From assembly GCA_004556395.1 (NCBI GenBank), contig SFHK01000004.1, forward strand, positions 62,001 through 126,000: 64,000 nucleotides of DNA, in the 5' to 3' direction. Shown here in pieces: positions 50,072 through 59,073 of the stretch (its first letter is position 1; each line of letters begins with the position of its first letter). The notes beneath the pieces were generated by a model. It saw only the letters and a program-made list of their open reading frames with translations, was not told the origin of the DNA and made no database searches. The position numbers and the translations under genes are program-made. Source of the DNA: Clostridiales bacterium (GTDB lineage Bacteria; Bacillota; Clostridia; Christensenellales; Aristaeellaceae).

Positions 50072-52516
50072 ATGAAGGATCTCTATCTGATCGGAAACGC
50101 GCACATCGACCCCGTATGGCTGTGGTCGTGGCAGGAGGGTTATCACGAGGTGAAGGCCACCTTCCTCTCGGCGCTCGACCGTCTGGACGAATACGACGGC
50201 TTTCTCTTTACCTGCGCCTGTGCGCAGTATTACGCGTGGCTCGAGCAGGACGCGCAGCCGCTCTTTCAGCGCGTGAAGAAGGAAGTGGCGCGCGGACGCA
50301 TCTGCCTTGTCGGCGGCATGTGGATTCAGCCGGATCTCAATATCCCATCCGGCGAGTCGCTCGTGCGCCAGCTGCTGGTCAGCCAGCGCTATTTTCTCTC
50401 CCGCTTCGGCCATATCGCCATCACCGGCTATAATGTGGATTCCTTCGGCCAGAGCGGCATGCTGGCGATGCTTTATAAGAAGGCCGGCATGAAGAACTAC
50501 GTCTGGATGCGCCCCGGCGACAGCGAGAACCCGGACATTCCGCAGGGTGCGTTCCGCCTGAAGAGCGTAGACGGCAGCGAGGTGCTTTCCTTCCGCATCC
50601 CCTACGACATGGGCGCTTACACCTGCAAAGAAAATATCGCCGGGAAAATCGACTTCCTGCGCGAGCGCGCCAAGCAAACGGGCGCTGCGCAGATGGTCTT
50701 CTACGGCGTGGGCAACCACGGCGGCGGGCCGACGAAGAAGCTTTTAAACGAAATCGAATCTCTGCTTCCCAAGCAGGACGACGTGTGCTACGGCACGCCC
50801 GACGCATATTTTGACGCGATCGCGCCCCTGCGGGATCGTCTGCCCGCGTGGGAAGGCGAGATGCAGCACCACGCCAGCGGCTGCTACAGCACGTTTTCCC
50901 TCGGGAAGCTCGCAGGTCGCCGCGCGGAAAACGCGCTCGTGCGCACCGAAAAGGCGCAGGTGCTGGCCGACCGTCTGCTGGCCGTGCGTGCGGATACGGA
51001 GGCGCTCGGCCGCGCGTGGGAGGACGTTCTTTTCAACCAGTTCCACGACATTCAGTGCGGCTGCTGCATTTACCCGGCGCTGGAGGACTCGCTGAAGCGC
51101 TTCGGCGAAGCGGAAACCATCGCCGATCGCGAGGAAAACCGGGTGCTGCAGCGCGTTTCCTTCTCCATCAACACCGCCGTTCCCAACGAAGCGCACGCGC
51201 CGGACAAGGAAAACTGGCTGATCTGGGGGCGCGCGCCCTACGGCACGCCGCTGGTCATGTTCAACCCGCATCCGTTCGACTGCATGCTGAAGGCCACCGT
51301 GCACGCGACGATCGCGGCCGCCGAAAACGAGACAGGCGACGCGGTCTTCCTTCAGAAGATTCGCGCCGAGCGCACGAACGTCCATGATAAATACGACACG
51401 CTCGTATACACCCGCGTGCCCGCGATGGGCTACACCACCGTGATGCTGCACGAGGGCGAGCCCGCGCCGGAGGAGGCCAGCCCGCTGCGCGTTACGCAGA
51501 CGACGCTTGAAAACGGCCGCCTGCGCGCGCGATTCGACGAAGCGACGGGCAGCCTTGCAAGTCTCGCTTTGGACGGACGCGAGTCCCTTTCCGCGCCCGC
51601 GCGTCTGCTTCTGATGGACATTGCCCACGTCGACACCTGGGCGCACAACGTGTTCGCCTTCGACCGGGAAATCGGCGCGATCGAGCGCCCGGCCTTCACC
51701 ATTTTGGAAAACGGCCCCGTGCGCGCGTCGCTGCGCGTGGTTCGCACGAACGGGCGCACCACGGTTTCGGAAATCTACCGCCTGTACCGGGACGGCGATC
51801 AGCTGGAGGTGGACGTGCGGCTGGACTTCCACGAGCACTACGCCATGCTGAAGCTCGAGGTGCCTGTCGCGTGCGCGTCGCCCGCCGAAATCGCGGAGAT
51901 TCCGCTGGGCGTACAGGCGCGCAAGATGACCGGCAACGAGGAGCCGTGCCAGCGCTGGTGCGCGCTTTCCGGCAGTGAAAACGGCCTTGCCATTCTGAAC
52001 ACCGGCAAGTTCAGCTATTCCGCGAAGAACGGCGCGCTGCGCCTGACGCTGGCCAACGGCTCCCAGAGCGCCGACCATAACGGCAGAGACGAGCGGGACG
52101 ACACGGTAGAGTTCCTCGATCAGGGCGTGCAGCGCTTCACCTACGCGCTGTGCCCGTTCGCGGGCGGCTGGGCGGACGCGGGATTGAACCACCGCGCCGA
52201 AATTCTCAACCAGCCCGGCTTCACCGTGGCCGAAACCTACCATAAAGGGCCGCTGCCGCGCGCGTATACCGGCGCTCGGCCGCAGGGCGACGAGGTCGTT
52301 CTCGAGTGCCTGAAGCTCTCCGAGGACGGCGCGGGCTACATCGTGCGTCTGCGCGAGCCCGCCGGTCGAACCGCGCACGGCACGCTGCGCCTGCCGCTTT
52401 TGAGCGCGGACATCCCTTATCGCCTTTCGCCCTTCGATATGAAGACGTGGTTCGTCTCGAAGGACGGCGGCATCGTGCGCGAGGTGCTGATCACCGAATT
52501 GCCGCTCGAGACTTGA
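50072..52516 (+). CDS. Glycoside hydrolase family 38 alpha-mannosidase
   Basis: 814 residues, GGAGG before the ATG. The N-terminal catalytic domain has the GH38 zinc ligands in YLIGNAHIDPVWLWSWQEG, the nucleophile Asp in ITGYNVDSFGQSG, and the later HHASGCYS with a further His ligand. C-terminal beta-sandwich domains follow (LENGRLRARFDEATGSL, FHEHYAMLKLEVPV). No signal peptide, so it is intracellular and acts on imported mannosides or manno-oligosaccharides. The stop overlaps the promoter of the ThyX-like gene. No transporter or mannose gene is adjacent. Confidence 0.93.
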   Translation: MKDLYLIGNAHIDPVWLWSWQEGYHEVKATFLSALDRLDEYDGFLFTCACAQYYAWLEQDAQPLFQRVKKEVARGRICLVGGMWIQPDLNIPSGESLVRQLLVSQRYFLSRFGHIAITGYNVDSFGQSGMLAMLYKKAGMKNYVWMRPGDSENPDIPQGAFRLKSVDGSEVLSFRIPYDMGAYTCKENIAGKIDFLRERAKQTGAAQMVFYGVGNHGGGPTKKLLNEIESLLPKQDDVCYGTPDAYFDAIAPLRDRLPAWEGEMQHHASGCYSTFSLGKLAGRRAENALVRTEKAQVLADRLLAVRADTEALGRAWEDVLFNQFHDIQCGCCIYPALEDSLKRFGEAETIADREENRVLQRVSFSINTAVPNEAHAPDKENWLIWGRAPYGTPLVMFNPHPFDCMLKATVHATIAAAENETGDAVFLQKIRAERTNVHDKYDTLVYTRVPAMGYTTVMLHEGEPAPEEASPLRVTQTTLENGRLRARFDEATGSLASLALDGRESLSAPARLLLMDIAHVDTWAHNVFAFDREIGAIERPAFTILENGPVRASLRVVRTNGRTTVSEIYRLYRDGDQLEVDVRLDFHEHYAMLKLEVPVACASPAEIAEIPLGVQARKMTGNEEPCQRWCALSGSENGLAILNTGKFSYSAKNGALRLTLANGSQSADHNGRDERDDTVEFLDQGVQRFTYALCPFAGGWADAGLNHRAEILNQPGFTVAETYHKGPLPRAYTGARPQGDEVVLECLKLSEDGAGYIVRLREPAGRTAHGTLRLPLLSADIPYRLSPFDMKTWFVSKDGGIVREVLITELPLET

Positions 52517-52541
52517 CAAAATCGCGCGTCTGGGGCACAAT
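52513..52541 (+). promoter_or_regulatory. Promoter of the tandem ThyX gene
   Basis: TTGACA, 17-bp spacer, CACAAT. The -35 overlaps the GH38 stop codon. Confidence 0.5.
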
Positions 52542-52579
52542 ATTTCGAAAGTATATGAAAGAAAACGGAGGCGGGGCAC

Positions 52580-53884
52580 ATGAAAACGGGCGGAGCCGTA
52601 ATCCTGTCCGCGAGCGACGAGGGCATTCGCGTTTCGGCGGCGTCAGCGCGCATTTCCACTACGGAGGGCAGCGCGCTGAGCGCCTTTGAAAAGGGCGACG
52701 GCGCGGAAAGGGATCTGAAGCTCATTCGAAAGGTGCTCGCCTCCGGCCATCGAACCGTCGTGGAGCATCAGACGTACACCATCGCCTTTCACGACGTGAG
52801 CGTGCTGGCGGAGGAGCTGCTGATCGAATGCCGGCTGGCGTCCTATACGGTCAAGTCCCGGCGCTACGTCAATTTTTCCGGCGCGGGCTATATCGTGCCA
52901 GAGGGACTGTCCGAGGCGGAGGAAGCGGCGTTCCGCGCGAACATGGACGCGCGCTTTGAAACCTATGAGCAGCTGCTTGCGCTGGGCATTCCCCGCGAGG
53001 ACGCGCGCTTCGTGCTGCCCTATTGCTTCAAGAGCAATTTTTACATGACGCTCAACGCCCGTGAGCTGGCGCACGTGATCGCGTCGATGCTGAACGGGCG
53101 CATGAGCCTTTATCCCGAAATGCGCAGGCTGGGCGAATCGCTGAAGGCGCAGCTCGACGCGCGCTTCCCCGGCGTGCTCGACGCGGAATTGAAGGACGCG
53201 CCGGTCTATCATCGAGCCTCCCTGCCCGCGGAGCCGACGGTTCCGCACGCCGTGCATTCGTCGGTCGACATGCGCCCCGCGTTCGGCGCGAAGGACTCGC
53301 TGGATCAGGCGATGCGCTTCTCCGGACGGTTTGAAGCGGAGGACTACCGCGCGCTCGTTCGGGACGCGCGTCCGCGCGAGCTGGAAACCATTTCCTATGG
53401 CTTCACCGTGCAGAACATCTCGCTGGCCTGCGTGACTCATTTCGCCCGCCACCGCATGCAGACGCTGCTGGTGCCCGACGTGGAAACCGCGCTGCTGGGC
53501 GGCGGCTATGTGCTTCCGGACACGGTCGCGGCCAATCCCGACGCGCTGATTCTGTACACCCGCGCGTTTGAGGACAACGCCCGCGCGGCAAGGGAGATGC
53601 TGGACGGCGGCGCGCCGCGCGAAGCGCTGGCATATTATGCGCTGGCCGGGTGTACGGTGGATATTCTGACCGTCATGAACGCCCGCGAGCTGCTGCATTT
53701 TCTCAAGCTGCGCACCTGCTCCCGCGCCCAGTGGGAGATTCGCCGCGCGGCGGAAACCATGCTCGCCCAGCTTCAGGGCGATTTTCCGCAGCTGTTCCGG
53801 CTGTACGGCCCCGGCTGCGCCGTGACCGGACGCTGCCCGGAGGGGCGTTTGAGCTGCGGACGAATTCGGAAAACGGAGGAATAA
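52580..53884 (+). CDS. Tandem ThyX-like (FAD-dependent thymidylate synthase) two-domain protein
   Basis: 434 residues, about twice the usual ThyX length (220-250). The first half has the ThyX start and motif parts SGHRTVVEHQTYT and, at about 85-95, CRLASYTVKSRRY: the S-(4)-SxR part of the RHRxxSxxxxSxR signature, with the RHR part degraded. The second half has HFARHRMQTLLV, keeping RHR but losing the serine part, and NARELLHFLKLR with AQWEIRRAAE, the C-terminal ThyX signature. The halves therefore look complementary and may form an internal pseudo-dimer (inference). ThyX methylates dUMP using methylene-tetrahydrofolate and FADH2. Whether this protein is active is open. Confidence 0.85.
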   Translation: MKTGGAVILSASDEGIRVSAASARISTTEGSALSAFEKGDGAERDLKLIRKVLASGHRTVVEHQTYTIAFHDVSVLAEELLIECRLASYTVKSRRYVNFSGAGYIVPEGLSEAEEAAFRANMDARFETYEQLLALGIPREDARFVLPYCFKSNFYMTLNARELAHVIASMLNGRMSLYPEMRRLGESLKAQLDARFPGVLDAELKDAPVYHRASLPAEPTVPHAVHSSVDMRPAFGAKDSLDQAMRFSGRFEAEDYRALVRDARPRELETISYGFTVQNISLACVTHFARHRMQTLLVPDVETALLGGGYVLPDTVAANPDALILYTRAFEDNARAAREMLDGGAPREALAYYALAGCTVDILTVMNARELLHFLKLRTCSRAQWEIRRAAETMLAQLQGDFPQLFRLYGPGCAVTGRCPEGRLSCGRIRKTEE

Positions 53885-53887
53885 ACG

Positions 53888-54625
53888 ATGGAACGCAAAC
53901 CAGTCATCGGCGTTACCCCCTATAAGCGCAAGGAAGAGCCCTTTGATCTGTACATCCCCGCGGGCATCATCGCCGCCGTGGAACGCCTTGGCGGCGAGGT
54001 TCGTCTGCTCGATTATGAGAAGCTGCGCGCCTATGAGCTGATCGGCGAGGTCGTGCAGCTGGACGGCGTGATCTTCGCCGGCGGGCCGGACGTGGATCCG
54101 TCGCTGTACGGTGAGGAAAAGGAGCCGGGCTGCGGCGAAATCATCCGCAGGCGCGACGACATGGAGCTGAACCTGTTTCCGCTGCTTCTGACGCGCGGTC
54201 TGCCGATTCTGGGCATCTGCCGCGGCTGTCAGGTGATCAACGTCGCCTTCGGCGGCACGCTGGTGCAGGACATTCCCACCACTTATCACGTAAGCCACCG
54301 GCAGGAAAAGGACGGCGCGCCGTTTTCCCACAACGTGCTGATCACGGCGGGCACGATGCTCCACAGGATCATCGGAAAAACCGTGCTGGCCACCAACAGC
54401 TATCACCACCAGTGCGTGAAGGAGCTCGCGCCCGGGCTTATCCCGAACGCCTACGCCGCCGAGGGCTTTATCGAGGGCTTCGAGGGCGCGCCGGACGGGC
54501 CGTTCCTGCTCGCCGTGCAATGGCATCCGGAGGTCACGCTGGACGACGACGAGGATTCCATCAAGCCGTTCGCTGCCTTTATGGACGCCGTGCGCGCCTA
54601 TATGGCCGTTCCCTGCCACGGCTGA
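53888..54625 (+). CDS. Class I glutamine amidotransferase, gamma-glutamyl-GABA hydrolase type
   Basis: 245 residues, GGAGG 8 nt upstream, starting 4 nt after the ThyX-like gene. The peptidase C26 fold is shown by GVIFAGGPDVDPSLYGEE, the nucleophile in LGICRGCQVINVAFGG, a His/Glu pair in LAVQWHPEV, and NSYHHQCVKEL. The family (PuuD-like) hydrolyses gamma-glutamyl amides such as gamma-glutamyl-GABA. No putrescine-pathway gene is near, so the substrate could differ. Confidence 0.92.
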   Translation: MERKPVIGVTPYKRKEEPFDLYIPAGIIAAVERLGGEVRLLDYEKLRAYELIGEVVQLDGVIFAGGPDVDPSLYGEEKEPGCGEIIRRRDDMELNLFPLLLTRGLPILGICRGCQVINVAFGGTLVQDIPTTYHVSHRQEKDGAPFSHNVLITAGTMLHRIIGKTVLATNSYHHQCVKELAPGLIPNAYAAEGFIEGFEGAPDGPFLLAVQWHPEVTLDDDEDSIKPFAAFMDAVRAYMAVPCHG

Positions 54626-54651
54626 GGTTTGTTAAAATCCGCAAAAACCCC

Positions 54652-54680
54652 TTTACCCGCCGCGCGGGGACGTGTATAAT
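54652..54680 (+). promoter_or_regulatory. Promoter of the T-box/ileS transcript
   Basis: TTTACC, 17-bp spacer, TATAAT, about 7 nt upstream of the T-box leader. Confidence 0.65.
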
Positions 54681-54686
54681 AGGTAT

Positions 54687-54924
54687 ATGATTGCGTCGAC
54701 GGGGACGGGGCGCGGGGCATGCTTTCCCAAGCGATTCGGAGAATGGTGAAAGTCCGAAGAAAGCGCCTGTGCCGGATCACCCCTGAGTAGCGGCCTGAAA
54801 GCGCGTTCGCGCCGGTAAGCGCCGCCGGGAGCGCCCGATACCGCGCGCATAAGAGGACGCCTGCGGGCGTCAATATGGGTGGTACCGCGAGCCATCGTCC
54901 CATAGGGATGACGGCTCTTTTATT
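54687..54924 (+). ncRNA. T-box leader, isoleucine-specific
   Basis: The canonical T-box sequence GGGTGGTACCGCG is at 54877-54889 and pairs with the uncharged tRNA acceptor end. Stem I contains a GAGTAG element (54783 region), and the specifier loop holds ATC at 54776-54778 (GGATCACC), an isoleucine codon. The terminator AGCCATCGTCCC, ATA, GGGATGACGGCT then CTTTT follows. Low charged tRNA-Ile would favour read-through into ileS. Confidence 0.93.
54890..54924 (+). terminator. T-box-controlled terminator
   Basis: A 12-bp stem with an ATA loop and a T-rich tail, mutually exclusive with the antiterminator formed by the T-box sequence. Confidence 0.88.
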
Positions 54925-54943
54925 ATGCAGGGAGGACAGGCAC

Positions 54944-57900
54944 ATGTTTGAAAAGGTCTCGCCGAATCTTGACTTTCTGACGCGCGAAAAAGAAGTTCTG
55001 GACTTCTGGAAAAAGAATGACATCTTCCAGAAATCCATCGATCAGCGCGAAGGCTCGGATGTATTCACGTTCTACGACGGCCCGCCCACGGCCAACGGCA
55101 AGCCGCACATCGGCCACATCGAAACGCGCGTGTTCAAGGATCTGTTCCCGCGCTACCGCACGATGAAGGGCATGAAGGTGCTGCGCAAGGCCGGCTGGGA
55201 TACCCACGGTCTGCCGGTAGAGCTGGAGGTGGAAAAGCTGCTGGGTCTGGACGGCAAGGAGCAGATCGAGCAGTACGGCATCGAGCCGTTCATCAAAAAG
55301 TGCAAGGAATCCGTATGGAAATATAAGGGTGAATGGGAGCGCATGTCCGACCGCGTCGGCTACTGGGCGGACATGGAAAACCCCTACATCACCTATGACA
55401 ACAAATACATCGAGAGCGTATGGTGGAGCCTGAAGCAGATCGCCGACATGGGGCTTCTGTACAAGGGTCACAAGGTCGTGCCCTACTGCCCGCGCTGCGG
55501 CACCGCGCTGTCCTCTCACGAGGTTTCGCAGGGCTACAAGACGGTCAAGGAGAAGTCCGCGTTCGTGCGCTTCAAGGTGAAAGGCACCGAGAACACGTGG
55601 CTGTACGCCTGGACGACCACGCCGTGGACGCTGCCCAGCAACGTCGCCCTGTGCGTGAACCCCGACGAGGAATACGCCAAGTTCGACTTTGACGGCCGCA
55701 CCGTCATCATGGCGAAGGCGCTGATTCACACCGTTCTGGGCGAGGACGCGGAGATCACCAACCTCACCACCTTCCCCGGCATGGAACTGAAGGGCATGGA
55801 ATACGAGCCGCTGTTCGACTTCCAGAAGGGTCTTGTGGACAAGCCCGCGTGGCGCGTGGTGTGCGACAGCTACGTCACCATGACCGACGGTACCGGCATC
55901 GTCCATCAGGCGCCAGCGTTCGGCGAGGACGACGCGCGCGTCGGCCGTGAAAACGACCTGCCCTTCCTGCAGCTGGTCAACACCAAGGGCGAGCTTACGA
56001 AGGAAACCCCGTGGGCGGGCGTGTTCGTGAAGAAGGCCGATCCGCTGATTCTGAAGGATCTGGACGAGCGCGGACTGCTGGTAAAGGCCGCGCCGTTTGA
56101 GCACGACTATCCGTTCTGCTGGCGCTGCGACACGCCGCTGATCTATTACGCCCGCTCCACGTGGTTCATCCGCATGACGCAGGCGCACGACGCGCTGATG
56201 AAGTCCAACGCCGCCGTCAACTGGATGCCCGAAAACATCAAGGACGGCCGCATGGGCAACTTCCTGGACAACGTTATCGACTGGGGTCTGTCCCGCGAGC
56301 GCTACTGGGGTACGCCGCTGCCGGTATGGCTGTGCAAGTGCGGCCACATGCACGTGATCGGCTCGATCGAAGAGCTGAAGAAGCTGTCCGACAACTGCCC
56401 GGACGACATCGAGCTGCACCGTCCCTACATTGATAATGTCACGCTGAAGTGCGAAAAGTGCGGCGGCGAAATGCACCGCACGCCTGAGGTCATCGACTGC
56501 TGGTACGATTCCGGCTCCATGCCCTTCGCGCAGTGGCACTATCCCTTTGAGAATAAGGAAATCTTCGAGGAGAACTTCCCCGCCGATTTCATCAGCGAAG
56601 CCATCGACCAGACCCGCGGCTGGTTCTACACGCTGACCGCCATCTCCACGCTGCTGTTCAAGCGCGCGCCGTTTGAGAACGTGCTGGTGCTGGGTCACGT
56701 GCAGGACGCCGAGGGCAAGAAGATGTCCAAGCACATCGGCAACGTCGTCGACCCGTGGAGCGTGCTCGACAAGCAGGGCGCGGACGCCGTGCGCTGGTAC
56801 TTCTACGCCAACGGCGCGCCGTGGCTGCCCACCCGCTTCTCCGGCGACCTCGTGAGCGAGATGCAGGGCAAGTTCATGGGCACGCTGTGGAACACCTACG
56901 CGTTCTTCACGCTGTACGCCTCCATCGACAACTACGAGCCCGAAGCGGCCAAGGCCGATCCGAAGGACTTCACGCTGATGGATCGCTGGGTGCTGTCGCG
57001 CCTGAATTCGCTGGTCGATTTCGTGGACAAGGGACTGGCGGAATACAAGGCCACTGAAACCAGCCGCGCCATCGCGCAGTTCGTGGACGAGCTGTCCAAC
57101 TGGTATGTGCGCCTGAACCGCGAACGCTTCTGGGGCAAGGGGCTGGAGGGCTCCAAGCTCGCCGCGTTCGAAACGCTGTACACGGTGCTTCTGACGCTGA
57201 GCAAGCTGCTCGCGCCGTACATCCCGTTCATGACGGAGACCATCTATCGCAACCTCGCCGTCGGCCACCTGACCGGCGCGCCGGAATCCGTGCACCTGTG
57301 CGACTTCCCGGTCGCCGACCTGAGCAAGGTGGACAAGGAGCTGGAAGCCGGCATGGACGAGGTGGAAAGCGTGGTTCAGCTGGGCCGCGCCGCGCGCAAC
57401 GCCGCGTCGCTGAAGGTTCGTCAGCCGCTGTCCCGCTGCCTTGTGAAGGGCAAGCGCCTGTCCGACGAAATCGCGCAGCTGATCAAGAACGAGCTGAACG
57501 TGAAGGCCGTCGAATTCGTGGACGACGCGTCCGCCTTCACCACCTACAACCTCAAGCCGCAGATGCGCACGCTGGGCAAGAAATACGGAAAGCTGCTGGG
57601 CAAGATCGGCGAGCGTCTGAAGACGCTGGACGGCAACGAGGTCGTCGCCACCTTCGAGCGCGGCGAGACGCTGAAGTTTGAGCTGGACGGCACGCCCATC
57701 GAGCTGGAAAAGGACGACGTGCTCACCAGTCTCACGCAGAAGCCGGGCTTCGAAGCGCAGAGCGAGGGCGACTACACCGTCGTGCTGGATACGAACCTGA
57801 CGCCCGAGCTGATCGACGAGGGCTTCCTGCGCGAGGTCATCAGCAAGGTGCAGACGATGCGCAAGGACGCGGACTTCGAGGTCACCGACCGCATCGCGCT

Positions 57901-58075
57901 GTCCTACCAGACGAGCGAGCGCCTGAGCGCCGTCATCGAAAAGGGCAAAGAAGACCTGATGCGCGCCGTGCTGGCGCTGTCCGTCGAGAACCGCCCCGCC
58001 GCCGACGGTGAAATCGTGCGCGAGCAGAACATCAACGGCGAAAAGGCGACGCTGGGAATCAAGGTCGTATCCTGA
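54944..58075 (+). CDS. ileS: Isoleucyl-tRNA synthetase
   Basis: 1043 residues. The start at MFEKVSPNLDFL (GGGAGG upstream) is preferred; an earlier in-frame ATG lies within the leader. The class I signatures are PPTANGKPHIGH (HIGH, near residue 50) and GKKMSKHIG (KMSKS, near 590). CP1 editing-domain parts (TTTPWTLPSNVAL, GIVHQAPAFGEDD) and the zinc motif CPRCGTALS are visible. Length and the KMSKH form suggest the eukaryote-like IleRS2 type, known for mupirocin tolerance (recollection). It is under T-box control. Confidence 0.96.
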   Translation: MFEKVSPNLDFLTREKEVLDFWKKNDIFQKSIDQREGSDVFTFYDGPPTANGKPHIGHIETRVFKDLFPRYRTMKGMKVLRKAGWDTHGLPVELEVEKLLGLDGKEQIEQYGIEPFIKKCKESVWKYKGEWERMSDRVGYWADMENPYITYDNKYIESVWWSLKQIADMGLLYKGHKVVPYCPRCGTALSSHEVSQGYKTVKEKSAFVRFKVKGTENTWLYAWTTTPWTLPSNVALCVNPDEEYAKFDFDGRTVIMAKALIHTVLGEDAEITNLTTFPGMELKGMEYEPLFDFQKGLVDKPAWRVVCDSYVTMTDGTGIVHQAPAFGEDDARVGRENDLPFLQLVNTKGELTKETPWAGVFVKKADPLILKDLDERGLLVKAAPFEHDYPFCWRCDTPLIYYARSTWFIRMTQAHDALMKSNAAVNWMPENIKDGRMGNFLDNVIDWGLSRERYWGTPLPVWLCKCGHMHVIGSIEELKKLSDNCPDDIELHRPYIDNVTLKCEKCGGEMHRTPEVIDCWYDSGSMPFAQWHYPFENKEIFEENFPADFISEAIDQTRGWFYTLTAISTLLFKRAPFENVLVLGHVQDAEGKKMSKHIGNVVDPWSVLDKQGADAVRWYFYANGAPWLPTRFSGDLVSEMQGKFMGTLWNTYAFFTLYASIDNYEPEAAKADPKDFTLMDRWVLSRLNSLVDFVDKGLAEYKATETSRAIAQFVDELSNWYVRLNRERFWGKGLEGSKLAAFETLYTVLLTLSKLLAPYIPFMTETIYRNLAVGHLTGAPESVHLCDFPVADLSKVDKELEAGMDEVESVVQLGRAARNAASLKVRQPLSRCLVKGKRLSDEIAQLIKNELNVKAVEFVDDASAFTTYNLKPQMRTLGKKYGKLLGKIGERLKTLDGNEVVATFERGETLKFELDGTPIELEKDDVLTSLTQKPGFEAQSEGDYTVVLDTNLTPELIDEGFLREVISKVQTMRKDADFEVTDRIALSYQTSERLSAVIEKGKEDLMRAVLALSVENRPAADGEIVREQNINGEKATLGIKVVS

Positions 58076-58105
58076 CCTTCCCGGCCATAAGACTGGAGGA
58101 AATGA

Positions 58106-58855
58106 ATGGGCATAAAAGACTGGTTCGGCCGTTTCCGTAAACGAAAAGCCGTGCCCGCCGAGGAAATCATCGAAGAAACAACCGTGGAAGAGACGGTTGC
58201 CGGATCGGAAGACCCGGCAACCGCCTTTGGCGCGTCTGAGACGGACGGCTCCTACGGCGAAGAGCCCTTCGACGCGGAACCCGCCGAGACGGCTGAGGTG
58301 TTTGAGGCGGACGAGATCATCGCCGCCGAGCCGCTTCCGCGCCTGACGAACGTTGATTTCGAGGGCTTCTGGCACGATACCCGCGAGTCCGAGCGCCGCC
58401 ACGTGAGCGCCGCGCCCGACTACCGCATCATCCGCGACGTGGAGCAGGAGCTGGGCTACAAGCTGCCCGCCAGCTATATCGAGCTGATGAAGCAGCACAA
58501 CGGTGGTCTGGTCAATCGCGGCTGGTTTCCCATCCGCCCCGACGCGCACGAGTTTGGCGATTTTATTCAGATCACCGACATTCTCGGCATCGGCCGCGAA
58601 ACGCCCTATTCCCTGTGCGGGCGCTTCGGCAGCCGCTATCTCACCGAAAGCTGGCGGCATAACGACGGCATCGGCGTAGCCATCTGCAACACCATCAAGC
58701 CCGGCCGCGCGCTGGTATTTCTGGATTACCGCAAGTGCGGCGTGAACGGCGAGCCGGAGGTGCTGTATTCCGACGTGGACACCGGCGAAGAAAAGACCAT
58801 CGCCCGCGACTTTGAATCCTTCCTGCGCGGCCTGTGCGACGGTCATTTTGAATAA
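58106..58855 (+). CDS. SMI1/KNR4-family protein with acidic N-terminal extension
   Basis: 249 residues, GGAGG upstream. Residues about 20-100 are acidic and repetitive in composition (Glu/Ala/Thr-rich) and probably disordered. Residues about 108-249 form an SMI1/KNR4 domain (DVEQELGYKLPASYIELMK, NGGLVNRGWFPI, LTESWRHNDGIGVAICN, LVFLDYR). In bacteria such domains often serve as immunity proteins in toxin systems or as general binding modules. No toxin gene is adjacent, so an immunity role is unproven. It lies 30 nt after ileS with its own RBS and may be co-transcribed. Confidence 0.88.
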   Translation: MGIKDWFGRFRKRKAVPAEEIIEETTVEETVAGSEDPATAFGASETDGSYGEEPFDAEPAETAEVFEADEIIAAEPLPRLTNVDFEGFWHDTRESERRHVSAAPDYRIIRDVEQELGYKLPASYIELMKQHNGGLVNRGWFPIRPDAHEFGDFIQITDILGIGRETPYSLCGRFGSRYLTESWRHNDGIGVAICNTIKPGRALVFLDYRKCGVNGEPEVLYSDVDTGEEKTIARDFESFLRGLCDGHFE

Positions 58856-58867
58856 TCGAATTTCAGG

Positions 58868-58917
58868 AAAATGCCCGCGAGACCAGCGGCAAAGAGCCGC
58901 AGGTTTCGCGGGCATTT
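58868..58917. terminator. Long hairpin between SMI1 gene and DUF1989 gene
   Basis: AAATGCCCGCGA pairs with TCGCGGGCATTT around an inner GCGGC-AAAGA-GCCGC hairpin. It lies between convergent genes and could terminate both. Confidence 0.7.
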
Positions 58918-58929
58918 GGTATTCAGCTA

Positions 58930-59073
58930 TTTAAGGCAGCACCGCACAATTCGGCGGCGCGTCGGGCGAAGTCCTTTCCGCCATCTGCGGCATGCAAATT
59001 CCTCGATTTACCTCCAGTAAACCTTCGAAATTTGCATTTGCATCGGACGAAAAATCCATTCGCCGGCCGACCA
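58930..59073. repeat. Palindromic repeat, copy 3 (about 144 bp)
   Basis: It begins with a TTTAAGGCAGCACCGCACAATT end related to copies 1 and 2. At 58994-59073 it holds, inverted, the core of copy 2 with about four or five mismatches in 78 bp. It supplies the last 47 codons and the TAA stop of the DUF1989 gene. Confidence 0.85.

Noticed and set aside
54923..58915. 1330-codon open frame opposite ileS and the SMI1 gene
   Set aside because: It is a shadow of two well-supported genes; the codon bias and amino-acid composition are not protein-like.
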